From Knufia peltigerae (taxonomy: Eukaryota > Ascomycota > Eurotiomycetes > Chaetothyriales > Trichomeriaceae): DNA of 64,000 nucleotides. Below, piece by piece: positions 24,818 through 33,440 of the stretch. The translations under genes were made by a program, and so were the position numbers. Position 1 is the first letter of the stretch. Each line of letters begins with the position of its first letter. Location of the stretch: positions 124,001 to 188,000 of the forward strand of contig JAPDRN010000056.1 in assembly GCA_030247855.1 (NCBI GenBank). The letters run 5' to 3'. The notes beneath the pieces are model-generated. The model had not been told where the DNA came from and searched no databases. It saw only the letters and a list, made by a program, of their open reading frames with translations.

Positions 24818-25399
24818 CTACTCCCCGATCCACCCCTCCAGCAGGTCGGCGAACTCATCGGCGTGCTCCTCCTCCTGCGCCAGGATCTCCTCCAGAATGC
24901 GCTTGGTGGTGGTATCGCTGTCGCCGATGAAGTTGATCATCTCGCGGTAGCTGTCGATGGCGATGCGCTCGGCCACCAGATTCTCGCGGACCATGTCGCG
25001 CAGGTCGCTGCCTTCCCTGTATTCGGCATGCGAGCGTGCGGTCAGCGTGTCCGGATTGAGGTCCGGCTCGCCGCCGAGCTGGACGATGCGCTCAGCCAAC
25101 TTCCCGGCATGTGCCTGCTCCTGCTGCGCGTGTTCCAGGAACTCGGCCTTCACTGCATCGGCGAGCATGCCCTTGGCCATGAAATAGTGCCGGTAGTAGC
25201 GCAGCACGCACACATATTCCGTGGCCAGTGCGTCGTTCAGCAGTTTGATCACCACCTTGCGGTCGGCGCTGTAGCTGTCGGTGATCGCACCATCCTTGAT
25301 GTTCTTCCGCGCCCGCTCGCGCAGGGTCTGGCGATCGCTGATGCCATCGATCCTGGCGGACGGAGAGGTGTTGCTGGCTTTGGCTGGCTTGTTGGACAT
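24818..25399 (-). CDS. Ferritin-like di-iron protein (bacterioferritin/Dps-like)
   Basis: A 193-residue protein with a four-helix ferritin-like core. Candidate iron ligands are Glu in LATEYVCVLRYYRHY, Glu and His in EFLEHAQQEQAHAGK, Glu in LVAERIAIDSYRE and Glu/His in LAQEEEHADEF, spaced as in ferritin helices. A polar 45-residue N-terminal tail precedes the core. Probable iron storage or DNA/oxidant protection; the exact subfamily cannot be fixed by eye. The peroxiredoxin gene lies 30 bases upstream on the same strand, so an oxidative-stress operon is likely. Confidence 0.8.
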   Translation of the reverse strand: MSNKPAKASNTSPSARIDGISDRQTLRERARKNIKDGAITDSYSADRKVVIKLLNDALATEYVCVLRYYRHYFMAKGMLADAVKAEFLEHAQQEQAHAGKLAERIVQLGGEPDLNPDTLTARSHAEYREGSDLRDMVRENLVAERIAIDSYREMINFIGDSDTTTKRILEEILAQEEEHADEFADLLEGWIGE

Positions 25400-25429
25400 G
25401 GCTGGCCGGTTTCCTGTGCAGTCAGGGTT

Positions 25430-25912
25430 TCAGGTAGGAACGTGCTCCAGCACATGCTCGGCCGAAGACACGTCGAACTGTCCGGGTTCCTCGATCCAGG
25501 CTGCGCGTACCGTGCCGTCCACCACGTACAGGGCAAAGCGGCGCGAACGGATGCCCATGCCCGACGCACTGGCATCGAGCTCCAGGCCAAGCGCGCGGGT
25601 CAGTTCGGCGTTGCCGTCGGACAACATCAGCAGACCGTCGGGCACGTGCTGGTCGGTGGCCCAGGCTTTCATCACGAACGGGTCGTTGACTGCCACGCAG
25701 TAGACATCGATGCCGCGATGGCGGAACGCCTCGAACTTTTCCACGTACCCGGGCAGGTGGCGGGTCGAGCACGTGGGGGTGAACGCACCGGGCACGGCAA
25801 ACAGCACCACCTTGCGCCCATCGAACAGGGCGTGGGTATCAAGGGTCTCGATACCTTCGCGGATGCGCTTGAGGGTGACTTCCGGGATGCGGTCGCCGAC
25901 ATGGATGGTCAT
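25430..25912 (-). CDS. Peroxiredoxin, Prx5 (AhpE/hybrid-Prx) type
   Basis: A 160-residue thiol peroxidase. It has the peroxidatic Cys in PGAFTPTCSTRHLPGYV, and an Arg later in GIRSRRFALYVVDG at the place seen in the Prx5 group. There is no fused glutaredoxin. It should reduce H2O2 and organic peroxides. It is the first gene of a pair with the ferritin-like protein. A second Cys (DVYCVAVND) might resolve, or an external thiol might. Upstream 257 bases to cbpA hold both promoters but no gene. Confidence 0.9.
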   Translation of the reverse strand: MTIHVGDRIPEVTLKRIREGIETLDTHALFDGRKVVLFAVPGAFTPTCSTRHLPGYVEKFEAFRHRGIDVYCVAVNDPFVMKAWATDQHVPDGLLMLSDGNAELTRALGLELDASASGMGIRSRRFALYVVDGTVRAAWIEEPGQFDVSSAEHVLEHVPT

Positions 25913-26169
25913 GGGAACTCCTTGCTGGGTGAGGGTAGGGGCCAGGAGGGGACGGGCGCGTCAAGACATTGGAAAACCCACGTATACACCCCATCTCTGT
26001 CGTCCGCAGGGGCTGTCAGCCACAGCATGGGGCAGGGCGATGGCTGGTGCATTGCGCTGGATCAGTCGGCCTCACCGTTGCCGCACGACCGGCGGCGTAG
26101 CATCGCCGGCGCGTAGAATGAACCCGGGGCAGCGCCACCGGCGCCGCCGAAGCGAATCGAGGTAGCTGG

Positions 26170-27066
26170 ATGGAATTCAAGGATTATTACGCCACCCTGG
26201 GGGTGGAACCGAGCGCGGGCGACGCGGAAATCAAGACCGCCTATCGTCGGCTGGCACGAAAGTACCACCCGGACGTCAGCAAGGAGGCCGGGGCCGAAGA
26301 CAAATTCAAGGCCATCAACGAAGCCTACGAGGCGCTGCGCGATCCTGAGAAGCGCGCGGCCTATGATCAGCTGCGCGCGCAGGGCTATCGCCCGGGCGAG
26401 GAGTTCAACGTGCCGCCGAACTACGGCGGCGGCGGTTTCAATTTCGAGGAAGTATTCGGTGGTGGTGGCGGTGGCCCCAACGGTGGCTTCAGCGACTTCT
26501 TCGAGAGCCTGTTCGCGCGCCAGCGCGGCGGCCAGGGCGCAGGCCCCGGTCCGGGCTTCAGCAGCCACGGCCATGCACCCAACCGTGATACCCGGGCCAA
26601 GCTGTCGGTACCACTGGAGGCGGCCTACAACGGCGACAGCCTGCGCATCACCGTCAACGGCAAGCAGCTGGATGTGCGCGTGCCCAAGGGCATCCGCCCC
26701 GGGCAGGTGATCCGCCTGGCTGGGCAGGGCAATCACGGCGGCAACCTGCTGCTGGAAGTGGAGTACGCCGCGCATCCGCAGTTCGAGGTCGATGGCCGCA
26801 ACATCCTGTACACGCTGCCGGTCACCCCGTGGCAGGCGGCGTTGGGTACCAGCATCAGCGTGCCGACCCTGGGCGGAGCGGTGGAACTGAAGATCCCGGC
26901 CGACTCCGATGCCGGTCGCAAGCTGCGCCTGCGTGGGCGTGGCCTGCCGGGCAGCCCGGAGGGCGATCAGATCGTCGAGCTGGAGATTGTCGCCCCGGCG
27001 GCGACCGACGAGGCGCAGAAGAAGGCCTATCGGAATCTGGCCAAGGCGTTTGGCGAAACGATCTGA
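26170..27066 (+). CDS. cbpA: DnaJ-like co-chaperone CbpA
   Basis: A 298-residue type II J-protein. It has a J domain (about 1-70) with the HPD tripeptide in KYHPDVSKEAG, a Gly/Phe-rich linker (about 85-125: GGGGFNFEEVFGGGGG), no zinc fingers, and two C-terminal client-binding domains (AKLSVPLEAAYNGDS; RLRGRGLPG). It stimulates DnaK; in E. coli CbpA also binds curved DNA. The usual modulator gene cbpM is not present downstream. GAGG lies 8 nt before the ATG. Confidence 0.9.
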   Translation: MEFKDYYATLGVEPSAGDAEIKTAYRRLARKYHPDVSKEAGAEDKFKAINEAYEALRDPEKRAAYDQLRAQGYRPGEEFNVPPNYGGGGFNFEEVFGGGGGGPNGGFSDFFESLFARQRGGQGAGPGPGFSSHGHAPNRDTRAKLSVPLEAAYNGDSLRITVNGKQLDVRVPKGIRPGQVIRLAGQGNHGGNLLLEVEYAAHPQFEVDGRNILYTLPVTPWQAALGTSISVPTLGGAVELKIPADSDAGRKLRLRGRGLPGSPEGDQIVELEIVAPAATDEAQKKAYRNLAKAFGETI

Positions 27067-27081
27067 GATCTGCTTCGGTGG

Positions 27082-27216
27082 GTGCGGACCTTGGTCCGCA
27101 CGAATGGCGGCGGAAAATCGGCCCGAGGGTAGTGCCGGCCGCTGGCCGGCAAAGACGTGCCAACCAAGGTTGGCACCTACCAGAGCAAAGACGTGCCAAC
27201 CAAGGTTGGCATCTAC
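27082..27216. repeat. Cluster of four palindromes after cbpA
   Basis: 27082-27101 GTGCGGACC-TT-GGTCCGCAC. 27129-27151 a GTAG-headed SMAG unit with a GCCGGCCGCTGGCCGGC core. 27158-27180 and 27194-27216 are tandem TGCCAACCAAGGTTGGCA units ending CCTAC or TCTAC. They fill the gap between two convergent genes. Confidence 0.85.
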
Positions 27217-27228
27217 CAGGGCGGTGTG

Positions 27229-27600
27229 TCAGCCCTGGCCGGCGAACACCCGCTCCAGCACTTCGGACAGTTCGTCTTCCGAGAACGGCTTGGTGATGTA
27301 GGCCTTGGCGCCCTGGCGCATGCCCCACATACGGTCGGTGTCCTGGTCCTTGGTGGTCACCAGGATCACCGGAATGTGCCGGGTAGCTTCATCACGGGCC
27401 AGGGTGCGGGTGGCCTGGAAGCCATTGAGGTTGGGCATCACCACGTCCATCAGTACCAGGTCGGGCAGCTCGGCCTTGGCGGTCTCCACCCCGGCCGCGC
27501 CATCGGTGGCGGTCAGGATCTGGTGCCCGAGCTTCTCGACGATGCGCTGTATCCCCAACAGCTGCGACGGTGAGTCGTCGACGATCAGAATGCGTGCCAT
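27229..27600 (-). CDS. Single-domain response regulator, PilH-like
   Basis: A 123-residue CheY-like receiver with no output domain. It has the acidic pair in LIVDDSPSQ, phospho-acceptor Asp52 in LVLMDVVMPNLNGFQATR, a Thr in ILVTTKDQDTD and Lys105 in AYITKPF. LNGFQATR followed by VTTKDQ(E/D)TD is the pattern of PilH of the type IV pilus chemosensory system. No other pil genes lie nearby, so it is an orphan and the function is inferred from resemblance. I chose the ATG at 27600; GGGGAA lies upstream. Confidence 0.8.
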   Translation of the reverse strand: MARILIVDDSPSQLLGIQRIVEKLGHQILTATDGAAGVETAKAELPDLVLMDVVMPNLNGFQATRTLARDEATRHIPVILVTTKDQDTDRMWGMRQGAKAYITKPFSEDELSEVLERVFAGQG

Positions 27601-27688
27601 GTTGTTCCCCATGTGATGCCGGAAGTGTAGTGCCGGCATCCGGTTGGCGGGAGGGCGACAGCTGCCGTCCGTCGCCTGCCTGCGACGT

Positions 27689-28684
27689 TCAGTCGATCCG
27701 CACCACCGTGCGGCCAAGCGAGCCGCCCGCCAGCATGCGGTCGAACACCGCAGGCAGACCGTCCAGACCGACTTCGGCGGTGCAGATGCGGTCCAGGTGC
27801 TGCGGTTTCCACGCGTCACCCAGGCGTGCCCACACTTCTTCGCGCAGCGCGCGCGGGGCATTGGCCGACGAAACGCCGAGCAGCGAGACACCGCGCAGGA
27901 TGAAGGGCATCACGGTCATGTCCAGCGTCGGGCTGGCGGCCAGTCCCGCACTGACCACGCTGCCGTAAGGCCCGGTCTGTGCCAGCAGACTGGCCAGCAT
28001 CGGCCCGCCGGCGTTGTCCAGGCCACCGCCGAAACGTGCCGACTGCAGCGGCCCAGTGTCGGCAAGGGCATCACGCGGCAGCACTTCGGCAGCGCCGATG
28101 CCGTGCAGGAAGTCGGTCTGCTCCGGTTTGCCGCTGATCGCGTGCACGGCATAGCCGGCGCGGCTGAAGATGTCCACGGCCAGGGCACCGACCCCACCGC
28201 TGGCGCCGGTGACCGCCAGTGGCCCAAGCTCGGGCGTCTGCCGGTTGTCCTGCAGGCGCAGCAGTGCGAGCGCGGCGGTGAAGCCGGCCGTGCCCAGCAC
28301 CATCGCCTCGCGCGGGCTCAGGCCTGCCGGCTGGGCGATGACCGCGCTCGATTCCAGTCGCACGTACTGGCTGTAGCCGCCATCACGGGTTTCGCTGAGG
28401 CCGCAGCCGGTGGCCAGCACCGCATCGCCCTCGTGCCAGGCCGGATCGGTGGAGGCGACCACCGTGCCGGCCACGTCGATGCCGCCTACCAGCGGGAAGC
28501 GTCGCAGGATCCGGCCTTTGCCGGTGCCGGCCAGGGCATCCTTGTAGTTGACCGAGGACCAGTGCGCACGGATCAGCACCTGGCCGGGGTTGAGGTCGTC
28601 CAGGCTCAGCGGCACCAGGCCGCTGCGGTAACCGGCGTCGTCTTTTTCGATGCGGAAGGCGGTGAACGGGGCGGTGGGGACCAT
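27689..28684 (-). CDS. acuI: Acrylyl-CoA reductase-type quinone oxidoreductase (YhdH/AcuI)
   Basis: A 331-residue medium-chain dehydrogenase/reductase without zinc-ligand cysteines. It has the N-terminal LIRAHWSSVNYKDALAGTGKG, the family block FPLVGGIDVAGTV, and the NADPH-binding VTGASGGVGALAVDIF. YhdH/AcuI enzymes reduce acryloyl-CoA to propionyl-CoA. This would feed the methylcitrate cycle encoded at 9.3-17 kb, though the two loci are not adjacent and the link is inference. It is divergent from hflK. Confidence 0.85.
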   Translation of the reverse strand: MVPTAPFTAFRIEKDDAGYRSGLVPLSLDDLNPGQVLIRAHWSSVNYKDALAGTGKGRILRRFPLVGGIDVAGTVVASTDPAWHEGDAVLATGCGLSETRDGGYSQYVRLESSAVIAQPAGLSPREAMVLGTAGFTAALALLRLQDNRQTPELGPLAVTGASGGVGALAVDIFSRAGYAVHAISGKPEQTDFLHGIGAAEVLPRDALADTGPLQSARFGGGLDNAGGPMLASLLAQTGPYGSVVSAGLAASPTLDMTVMPFILRGVSLLGVSSANAPRALREEVWARLGDAWKPQHLDRICTAEVGLDGLPAVFDRMLAGGSLGRTVVRID

Positions 28685-28836
28685 CGGCGTTGCCTGACTT
28701 CGAGGAAAACGCCACCTTACCCGCTCCAGCCCCTTTCAATCCTGCCGGTCAGCCCCATCTTGTATGATCGGTAGTGGTTCATGGCTGGCGTTGCGGGAAG
28801 GGCCCGCGTCGCAGCCCACATCTTGATGGAGCGTGC

Positions 28837-29973
28837 ATGGCCTGGAATACACCCGGCGGCAACAAGGGCGGACAAGGCCCCGAAGACAATCGACGCGGGC
28901 CGTTCGGGTCGCGCGGCGGTGGCAATGGTGGCGGCTGGGGCGGATTGCCCGGACCGCTGAAGGACCTGTTCGATGGCGGCATCCTGCGTTGGGTGGCGGC
29001 GGCAGCGGTACTGCTGGTGCTGTTCTCCAGCTTCCAGCTGATCGGCGAACAGCAGCGTGGTGTCGTGCTGCGCTTCGGCCAGTTCTCGCGCATCCTGACC
29101 CCAGGCCCGAACTTCAAGTTGCCGTGGCCGATCGAATCGGTCACCAAGGTCAACGCCACCGAGATCAAGACCTTCTCGATCCAGGTGCCGGTGCTGACCC
29201 GCGACGAGAACATCGTCAACGTCTCGTTGAACGTCCAGTACCGCATCGATGACCCGCAGCAGTATCTGTTCGGCACTGTCGATGCCAACCAGGTGCTGGA
29301 ACAGTCGGCGCAGAGCGCGGTGCGCGAGGAAGTCGGCCGCGCCGACCTCAACGCCGTACTGAACAACCGTGGCCCGCTGGCCGTGGCTGCTGAAGAGCGC
29401 CTGCAGACATTGCTAACGGCCTTCAAGACCGGTCTGACCGTGACCGGCCTGACCCTGCAGGACGCCCGTCCGCCGGAGGAGGTCAAGCCGGCCTTCGACG
29501 AGGTCAATGGTGCCCAGCAGGTCAAGGAACGTCTGATCAACGAAGCCCAGGCCTATGCGGCCAAGGTCGTGCCTGAAGCGCGTGGCCAGGCCTCGCGTGC
29601 CCGTACTACCGCCGAAGGCTACAAGCAGGCCGTGGTGTCCAAGGCCGAGGGTGATGGTCAGCGCTTCAGTCTGCTGCAGGCCCAGTACAAGGACGCGCCG
29701 GAAGTCACCCGCAAGCGCCTGTGGCTGGAAACGGTGCAGCAGGTGCTGAGCGAGAACCGCAAGGTCATTGGCGGCGATGGCCGCCAGCTGATCTACGTGC
29801 CGATGACCGGCGACACCCGTGCCAGCACCTCGGCACCTGCGCCGGTACCGAACCCGGACGTGGTGATGCCGTCGCTGCCGGGTACCACGGCGGTTGAAGC
29901 TTCCCGTGATCCGGGCCGGCCGGTAGGCCGCCCGACCGGGCGTTCGAGCGGCCGTGAGGAGGGCAGCCGATGA
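28837..29973 (+). CDS. hflK: HflK, FtsH protease modulator
   Basis: A 378-residue inner-membrane SPFH/prohibitin-type protein that, with HflC, forms a cage around the FtsH protease. The N-terminus is Gly/Asn-rich (GGNKGGQGPEDNRRGPF), one membrane segment follows (about 50-70), then the SPFH domain (LIGEQQRGVVLRFGQF to about 250), a helical AKVVPEARGQASRARTTAEGY region, and a Pro/Gly/Arg-rich tail. GGAG lies 6 nt before the ATG at 28837. It overlaps hflC by 4 nt (ATGA). A TATGAT (28763-28768) is a possible -10. Confidence 0.95.
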   Translation: MAWNTPGGNKGGQGPEDNRRGPFGSRGGGNGGGWGGLPGPLKDLFDGGILRWVAAAAVLLVLFSSFQLIGEQQRGVVLRFGQFSRILTPGPNFKLPWPIESVTKVNATEIKTFSIQVPVLTRDENIVNVSLNVQYRIDDPQQYLFGTVDANQVLEQSAQSAVREEVGRADLNAVLNNRGPLAVAAEERLQTLLTAFKTGLTVTGLTLQDARPPEEVKPAFDEVNGAQQVKERLINEAQAYAAKVVPEARGQASRARTTAEGYKQAVVSKAEGDGQRFSLLQAQYKDAPEVTRKRLWLETVQQVLSENRKVIGGDGRQLIYVPMTGDTRASTSAPAPVPNPDVVMPSLPGTTAVEASRDPGRPVGRPTGRSSGREEGSR

Positions 29974-30833
29974 GAAATTCCATTTGGATCGCCGCTGTCG
30001 TAGCGGTGCTGCTGGGCCTGCTCGGCTCGGTGTACGTGGTCCGAGAGGACCAGACCGCCATGGTCCTGAACCTGGGCAAGGTGGTGCGTTCGGACATCAA
30101 GCCGGGCCTGCACTTCAAGCTGCCGGTGGTGGAAACGGTGCGGGTGTTCGACCGCCGCTTCCAGGTGCTGGACACCGCGCCGGCCCGTTACTTCACGGCC
30201 GAGCAGAAGGACGTCAGCGTCGACTTCTTCGCCATCGGTTACATCTCCAACGTGGGTGATTACTTCCGTGCCACCGGCGGCGATCCGCGCATCGCCAACG
30301 CCCGCCTGGCACCGATCATCACCGACTCGCTGCGCAACCAGATCAACTCGCGCACCCTGCAGCAGCTGGTCTCCGGCGACCGCAGCGAGCTGATCGCCGA
30401 GCAGCTGAAGGGCATCAACGAAGCTGTTGCCGGGCTGGGCATGCAGATGATCGACCTGCGCATCAAGCAGGTGGACCTGCCCACCGACAGCCAGGTGATC
30501 AATGACGTGTACGAGCGCATGCGCGCCCAGCGCAAGCAGGAAGCTGCCAAGCTGCGCGCCGAAGGCGAGGAGCAGTCGCTGACCATCCGTGCCCAGGCCG
30601 ACCGTGACAGCACGGTGCTGATCGCAGAAGCCGAACGCGATGCCCAGCGCATGCGTGGTGAAGGCGATGCCGAGGCTGCGCGTATCTACGGCAAGGCCGG
30701 TTCGGCCGACCCGTCGTTCTACGCGTTCTACCGCAGCCTCGAGGCCTATCGCGGCTCGATGACCGACGGCAACGGCGTGATCGTGCTGGACAAGAACGAC
30801 CCGTTCCTGCAGTACCTCAAGAACGATCGCTGA
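29970..30833 (+). CDS. hflC: HflC, FtsH protease modulator
   Basis: A 287-residue partner of HflK. It has an N-terminal membrane anchor (about 5-25), an SPFH domain starting VVREDQTAMVLNLGKVV, and the helical coil ERMRAQRKQEAAKLRAEGEEQ followed by RAQADRDSTVLIAEAERDAQ. The C-terminus is periplasmic in the known complex. The start overlaps the hflK stop, so translation is coupled. A long GC hairpin follows and may attenuate reading into the next genes. Confidence 0.95.
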   Translation: MRNSIWIAAVVAVLLGLLGSVYVVREDQTAMVLNLGKVVRSDIKPGLHFKLPVVETVRVFDRRFQVLDTAPARYFTAEQKDVSVDFFAIGYISNVGDYFRATGGDPRIANARLAPIITDSLRNQINSRTLQQLVSGDRSELIAEQLKGINEAVAGLGMQMIDLRIKQVDLPTDSQVINDVYERMRAQRKQEAAKLRAEGEEQSLTIRAQADRDSTVLIAEAERDAQRMRGEGDAEAARIYGKAGSADPSFYAFYRSLEAYRGSMTDGNGVIVLDKNDPFLQYLKNDR

Positions 30834-30851
30834 GACCGCACGGCAGTACTT

Positions 30852-30887
30852 CACGGGGCCCGGCCATGCGCCGGGCCCCGTGCTTTT
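30852..30887 (+). terminator. Hairpin terminator/attenuator after hflC
   Basis: A perfect 13-bp stem (CACGGGGCCCGGC and complement) with a CATGC loop, followed by CTTTT. It lies 14 bases before the DUF2065 start, so the small gene and purA would need read-through or their own promoter. Confidence 0.7.
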
Positions 30888-30900
30888 CCGGAGTTCCCCC

Positions 30901-31086
30901 ATGAAAGATCTGTTCGCCGCCGTCTGCCTGGTCGCGGTGCTGGAAGGCCTGTTGCTGTTCGCGGCCCCCGTGGCCTGGAAGCGCATGGCCGAACGCCTGC
31001 TGGACCTGCCCAGCCCGGCCCTGCGTAGCTTCGGTGGCCTGGTCCTGCTGGCCGGGTTGAGCCTGCTGTGGTGGGTGCGGCATTAG
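30901..31086 (+). CDS. DUF2065 small membrane protein
   Basis: A 61-residue inner-membrane protein with two hydrophobic segments (about 3-23 and 42-58) separated by a short loop, WKRMAERLLDLPSP. It matches the DUF2065 family, commonly found between hflC and purA. The function is unknown; position suggests a role linked to HflKC or FtsH. The ATG at 30901 stands after GGAG at about 8 nt. An earlier in-frame start would overlap the hairpin. Confidence 0.85.
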   Translation: MKDLFAAVCLVAVLEGLLLFAAPVAWKRMAERLLDLPSPALRSFGGLVLLAGLSLLWWVRH

Positions 31087-31088
31087 CA

Positions 31089-31127
31089 GGGGTCAGATCC
31101 CTTTCCGCAGGAAAGGGATCTGACCCC
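31089..31127. repeat. GGGGTCAGATCC hairpin (type C), solitary copy
   Basis: The arms are 18 bp, GGGGTCAGATCCCTTTCC and its complement, around a GCA loop. Compared with the copy at 743-783, the inner stem has CCCTTTCC in place of CCGTTTTCC, with matching change in the other arm. It begins 3 bases after the DUF2065 stop, outside any island. Confidence 0.9.
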
Positions 31128-31372
31128 ATTCCGGACGTCCAGACGGGTGGCTGACCGGCTGGTGAAGCCGCCCGTCGGAAAGGTGGCACCGGACCCCGGA
31201 AACCCGGATAATGCACAAAAGCCGGACGGGCCTCCCCGTTCGGCTTTTTCCGTGTCTGGGCCTTCCATCGCCGGCCGCTCCCCGTTTGGAGCCGCCACCC
31301 AAGCGCTGGCCAGCCCCGCTGCGGTTTACCCGTCCGCGGCCCCGATGGCCGCAACAAATAGAGGAACCCGTC

Positions 31373-31411
31373 ATGGGTCAGTCTGTCGTAGTGCTTGGTG
31401 CCCAGTGGGGC

Positions 31412-31443
<32 letters not shown>

Positions 31444-32665
31444 CACTGAGGAAATCGGCGCGGTCGTGCGCTTCCAGGGCGGCCACAATGCCGGCCACAC
31501 CCTGGTCATCAACGGCAAGAAGACCGTCCTGCACCTGATCCCGTCGGGCATCCTGCGTGACGATGCGCTGTGCCTGATCGGCAACGGCGTGGTGATCTCG
31601 CCGGCTGCGCTGCAGAAGGAAATCGCCGAGCTGGAAACCTCCGGCGTGGAAGTGCGTTCGCGCCTGAAGATCTCCCCGGCCGCGCCGCTGATCATGCCGT
31701 ACCACATCGCCCTGGACCAGGCGCGCGAACGCGCTGCCGGCGGCAAGGCGATCGGCACCACCGGCCGTGGCATCGGCCCGGCCTACGAAGACAAGGTAGC
31801 GCGTCGCGGCATTCGCATCGCCGACCTGCATTACCCCAAGCAGCTGGAAGAACTCCTGCGCACCGCGCTGGATTACCACAACTTCGTGCTGACCAACTAC
31901 CTGAAGACCGACGCGGTCGATTTCCAGAAGACCTTCGACGAAGCGCTGGCCTTCGGCGAGTACGTGCAGCCGATGAAGTCCGACGTTGCCGGCATTCTGC
32001 ATGACCTGCGCAAGCAGGGTAAGCGCGTACTGTTCGAAGGTGCGCAGGGCGCGCTGCTGGACATCGACCACGGTACCTACCCGTACGTCACCAGCTCCAA
32101 CACCACCGTTGGTGGCGCGCTGGCCGGTGCCGGCGTCGGCGCTGATGCGATCGACTACGTGCTGGGCATCGCCAAGGCCTACGCGACCCGCGTGGGCGGT
32201 GGCCCGTTCCCGACCGAGCTGGACGATGAAATCGGCCAGGGCATCCGCGATCGCGGTGCCGAGTATGGTGCCTCGACCGGCCGCCCGCGTCGCTGCGGCT
32301 GGATGGACATCGTCGCCCTCAAGCGCGCCGTGGCCATCAACGGCATCAGCGGCCTGTGCATCACCAAGCTGGACGTGCTGGACGGCATGGAGAAGCTGAA
32401 GGTCTGCATCGCCTACGAATACAACGGCAAGCGTACCGAGTACGCGCCGCTGGACGCGCAGGGCTGGGAAGAGTGCACCCCGGTGTACCTGGAGTTCCCG
32501 GGCTGGACCGAGAACACCCACGGCATCACCAACTGGGACGACCTGCCGCCCGCCGCACGTGCCTACCTGCGTTCGCTGGAAGAGTTGGCCGGTTGCCCGA
32601 TCAGCATCGTCTCCACCGGCCCGGACCGCGACCACACCATGGTCCTGCAGGATCCGTTCGCCTGA
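31373..32665 (+). CDS. purA: Adenylosuccinate synthetase
   Basis: First committed step from IMP to AMP: joins IMP and aspartate with GTP. The 430-residue protein begins VVVLGAQWGDEGKGKIVDLL (P-loop-like, catalytic Asp and the base). It has GGHNAGHTLV with the catalytic His, TTGRGIGPAYEDK, FEGAQGALLDIDHGTYPYVTSS split over the IMP site, and GRPRRCGWMD near the GTP site. GAGGAA lies 7-8 nt before the ATG at 31373. An intrinsic terminator follows. Confidence 0.98.
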
Positions 32666-32687
32666 GTGACTGCCTGGTAGCGTGAAG

Positions 32688-32715
32688 AAAAAGCCCCGCG
32701 AAAGCGGGGCTTTTT
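32688..32715 (+). terminator. Intrinsic terminator of purA
   Basis: AAAAAGCCCCGC-GAAA-GCGGGGCTTTTT: a GC stem with a stable tetraloop, an A-run before and a T-run after, so it works in both directions. A GTG inside it (32682) that opens the next frame is therefore not the start of the following gene. Confidence 0.95.
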
Positions 32716-32753
32716 CGTTAGTGTGTACGCAATGCCAGCAGGGAAGCGGATCG

Positions 32754-33410
32754 ATGCCCGGCGATGTCAGCGTGAAAGGGACCAGGGTGCTGCGGATCAC
32801 CCTGTGGGTGTTCTGGGGCCTGTGGGCAGCCGCTTGTGTGGTGCTGGCGGTGGGCGCTGTGGCCAACCACCTGGCCTCACGCACCCAGACCCTGCCGCTG
32901 GAGCTGAGCCCGGGTGCGAGCGCGGAGATCACGGTCTACCGCTTCATTGACGATCGCCTGCGGTTGCGGCTGCGCTACCCGCCCAACGCTGCCGACCCGG
33001 CCCTCGACCCCGACGTGCTGCTGCGCGTCGAAACCCCCAACGAGCATGCGGACTTCCGCGCGAGCGTGCGATCAGGCCCGCCCGCAACGGATGTCGTGCG
33101 CAGGGTGGAAACCGTTGAAACGGCGGGTTTCGCCGCCGCGTACTTCGGCTATGGCCGCGGTGACGCATTGCCCCGTGGCCGTTCCTGGCTGCGGGTGACC
33201 GTGCTGGAGGTGGAGCCGGCGCTGCTCGGCAGGCCGGCAACCATCGAGCTGCAACCGCCGCTGGATCTTCTGAAACTGACCGACCTGGACTACATCTGGC
33301 TGTGGCCGTTCTTCTTCTGGAAACTGGCGGCGCTGTTGCTGCTGATTCCAGGCATCGCACTGGTGATCTTCACCATCGCGCTGCGCAGGCAGAGCCCGCG
33401 CGCTGTATAG
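32754..33410 (+). CDS. Membrane protein of unknown function
   Basis: A 218-residue protein with a hydrophobic segment near the N-terminus (about 13-36, ITLWVFWGLWAAACVVLAVG) and one near the C-terminus (about 185-208, FFFWKLAALLLLIPGIALVI). The 150-residue middle is predicted outside the cytosol and contains beta-type, Arg-rich sequence. I do not recognise the family. I chose the ATG at 32754, since earlier codons lie in the purA terminator; a GTG at 32772 is also possible. The next gene is convergent, 30 bases away. Confidence 0.6.
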   Translation: MPGDVSVKGTRVLRITLWVFWGLWAAACVVLAVGAVANHLASRTQTLPLELSPGASAEITVYRFIDDRLRLRLRYPPNAADPALDPDVLLRVETPNEHADFRASVRSGPPATDVVRRVETVETAGFAAAYFGYGRGDALPRGRSWLRVTVLEVEPALLGRPATIELQPPLDLLKLTDLDYIWLWPFFFWKLAALLLLIPGIALVIFTIALRRQSPRAV

Positions 33411-33440
33411 GCGCCCCGCAGAAACCGTGTGGGTTGCGAC

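Noticed and set aside
32682..32753. GTG at 32682 as the start of the membrane protein
   Set aside because: The codons from 32688 to 32715 are the purA terminator stem-loop; the ATG at 32754 is preferred.
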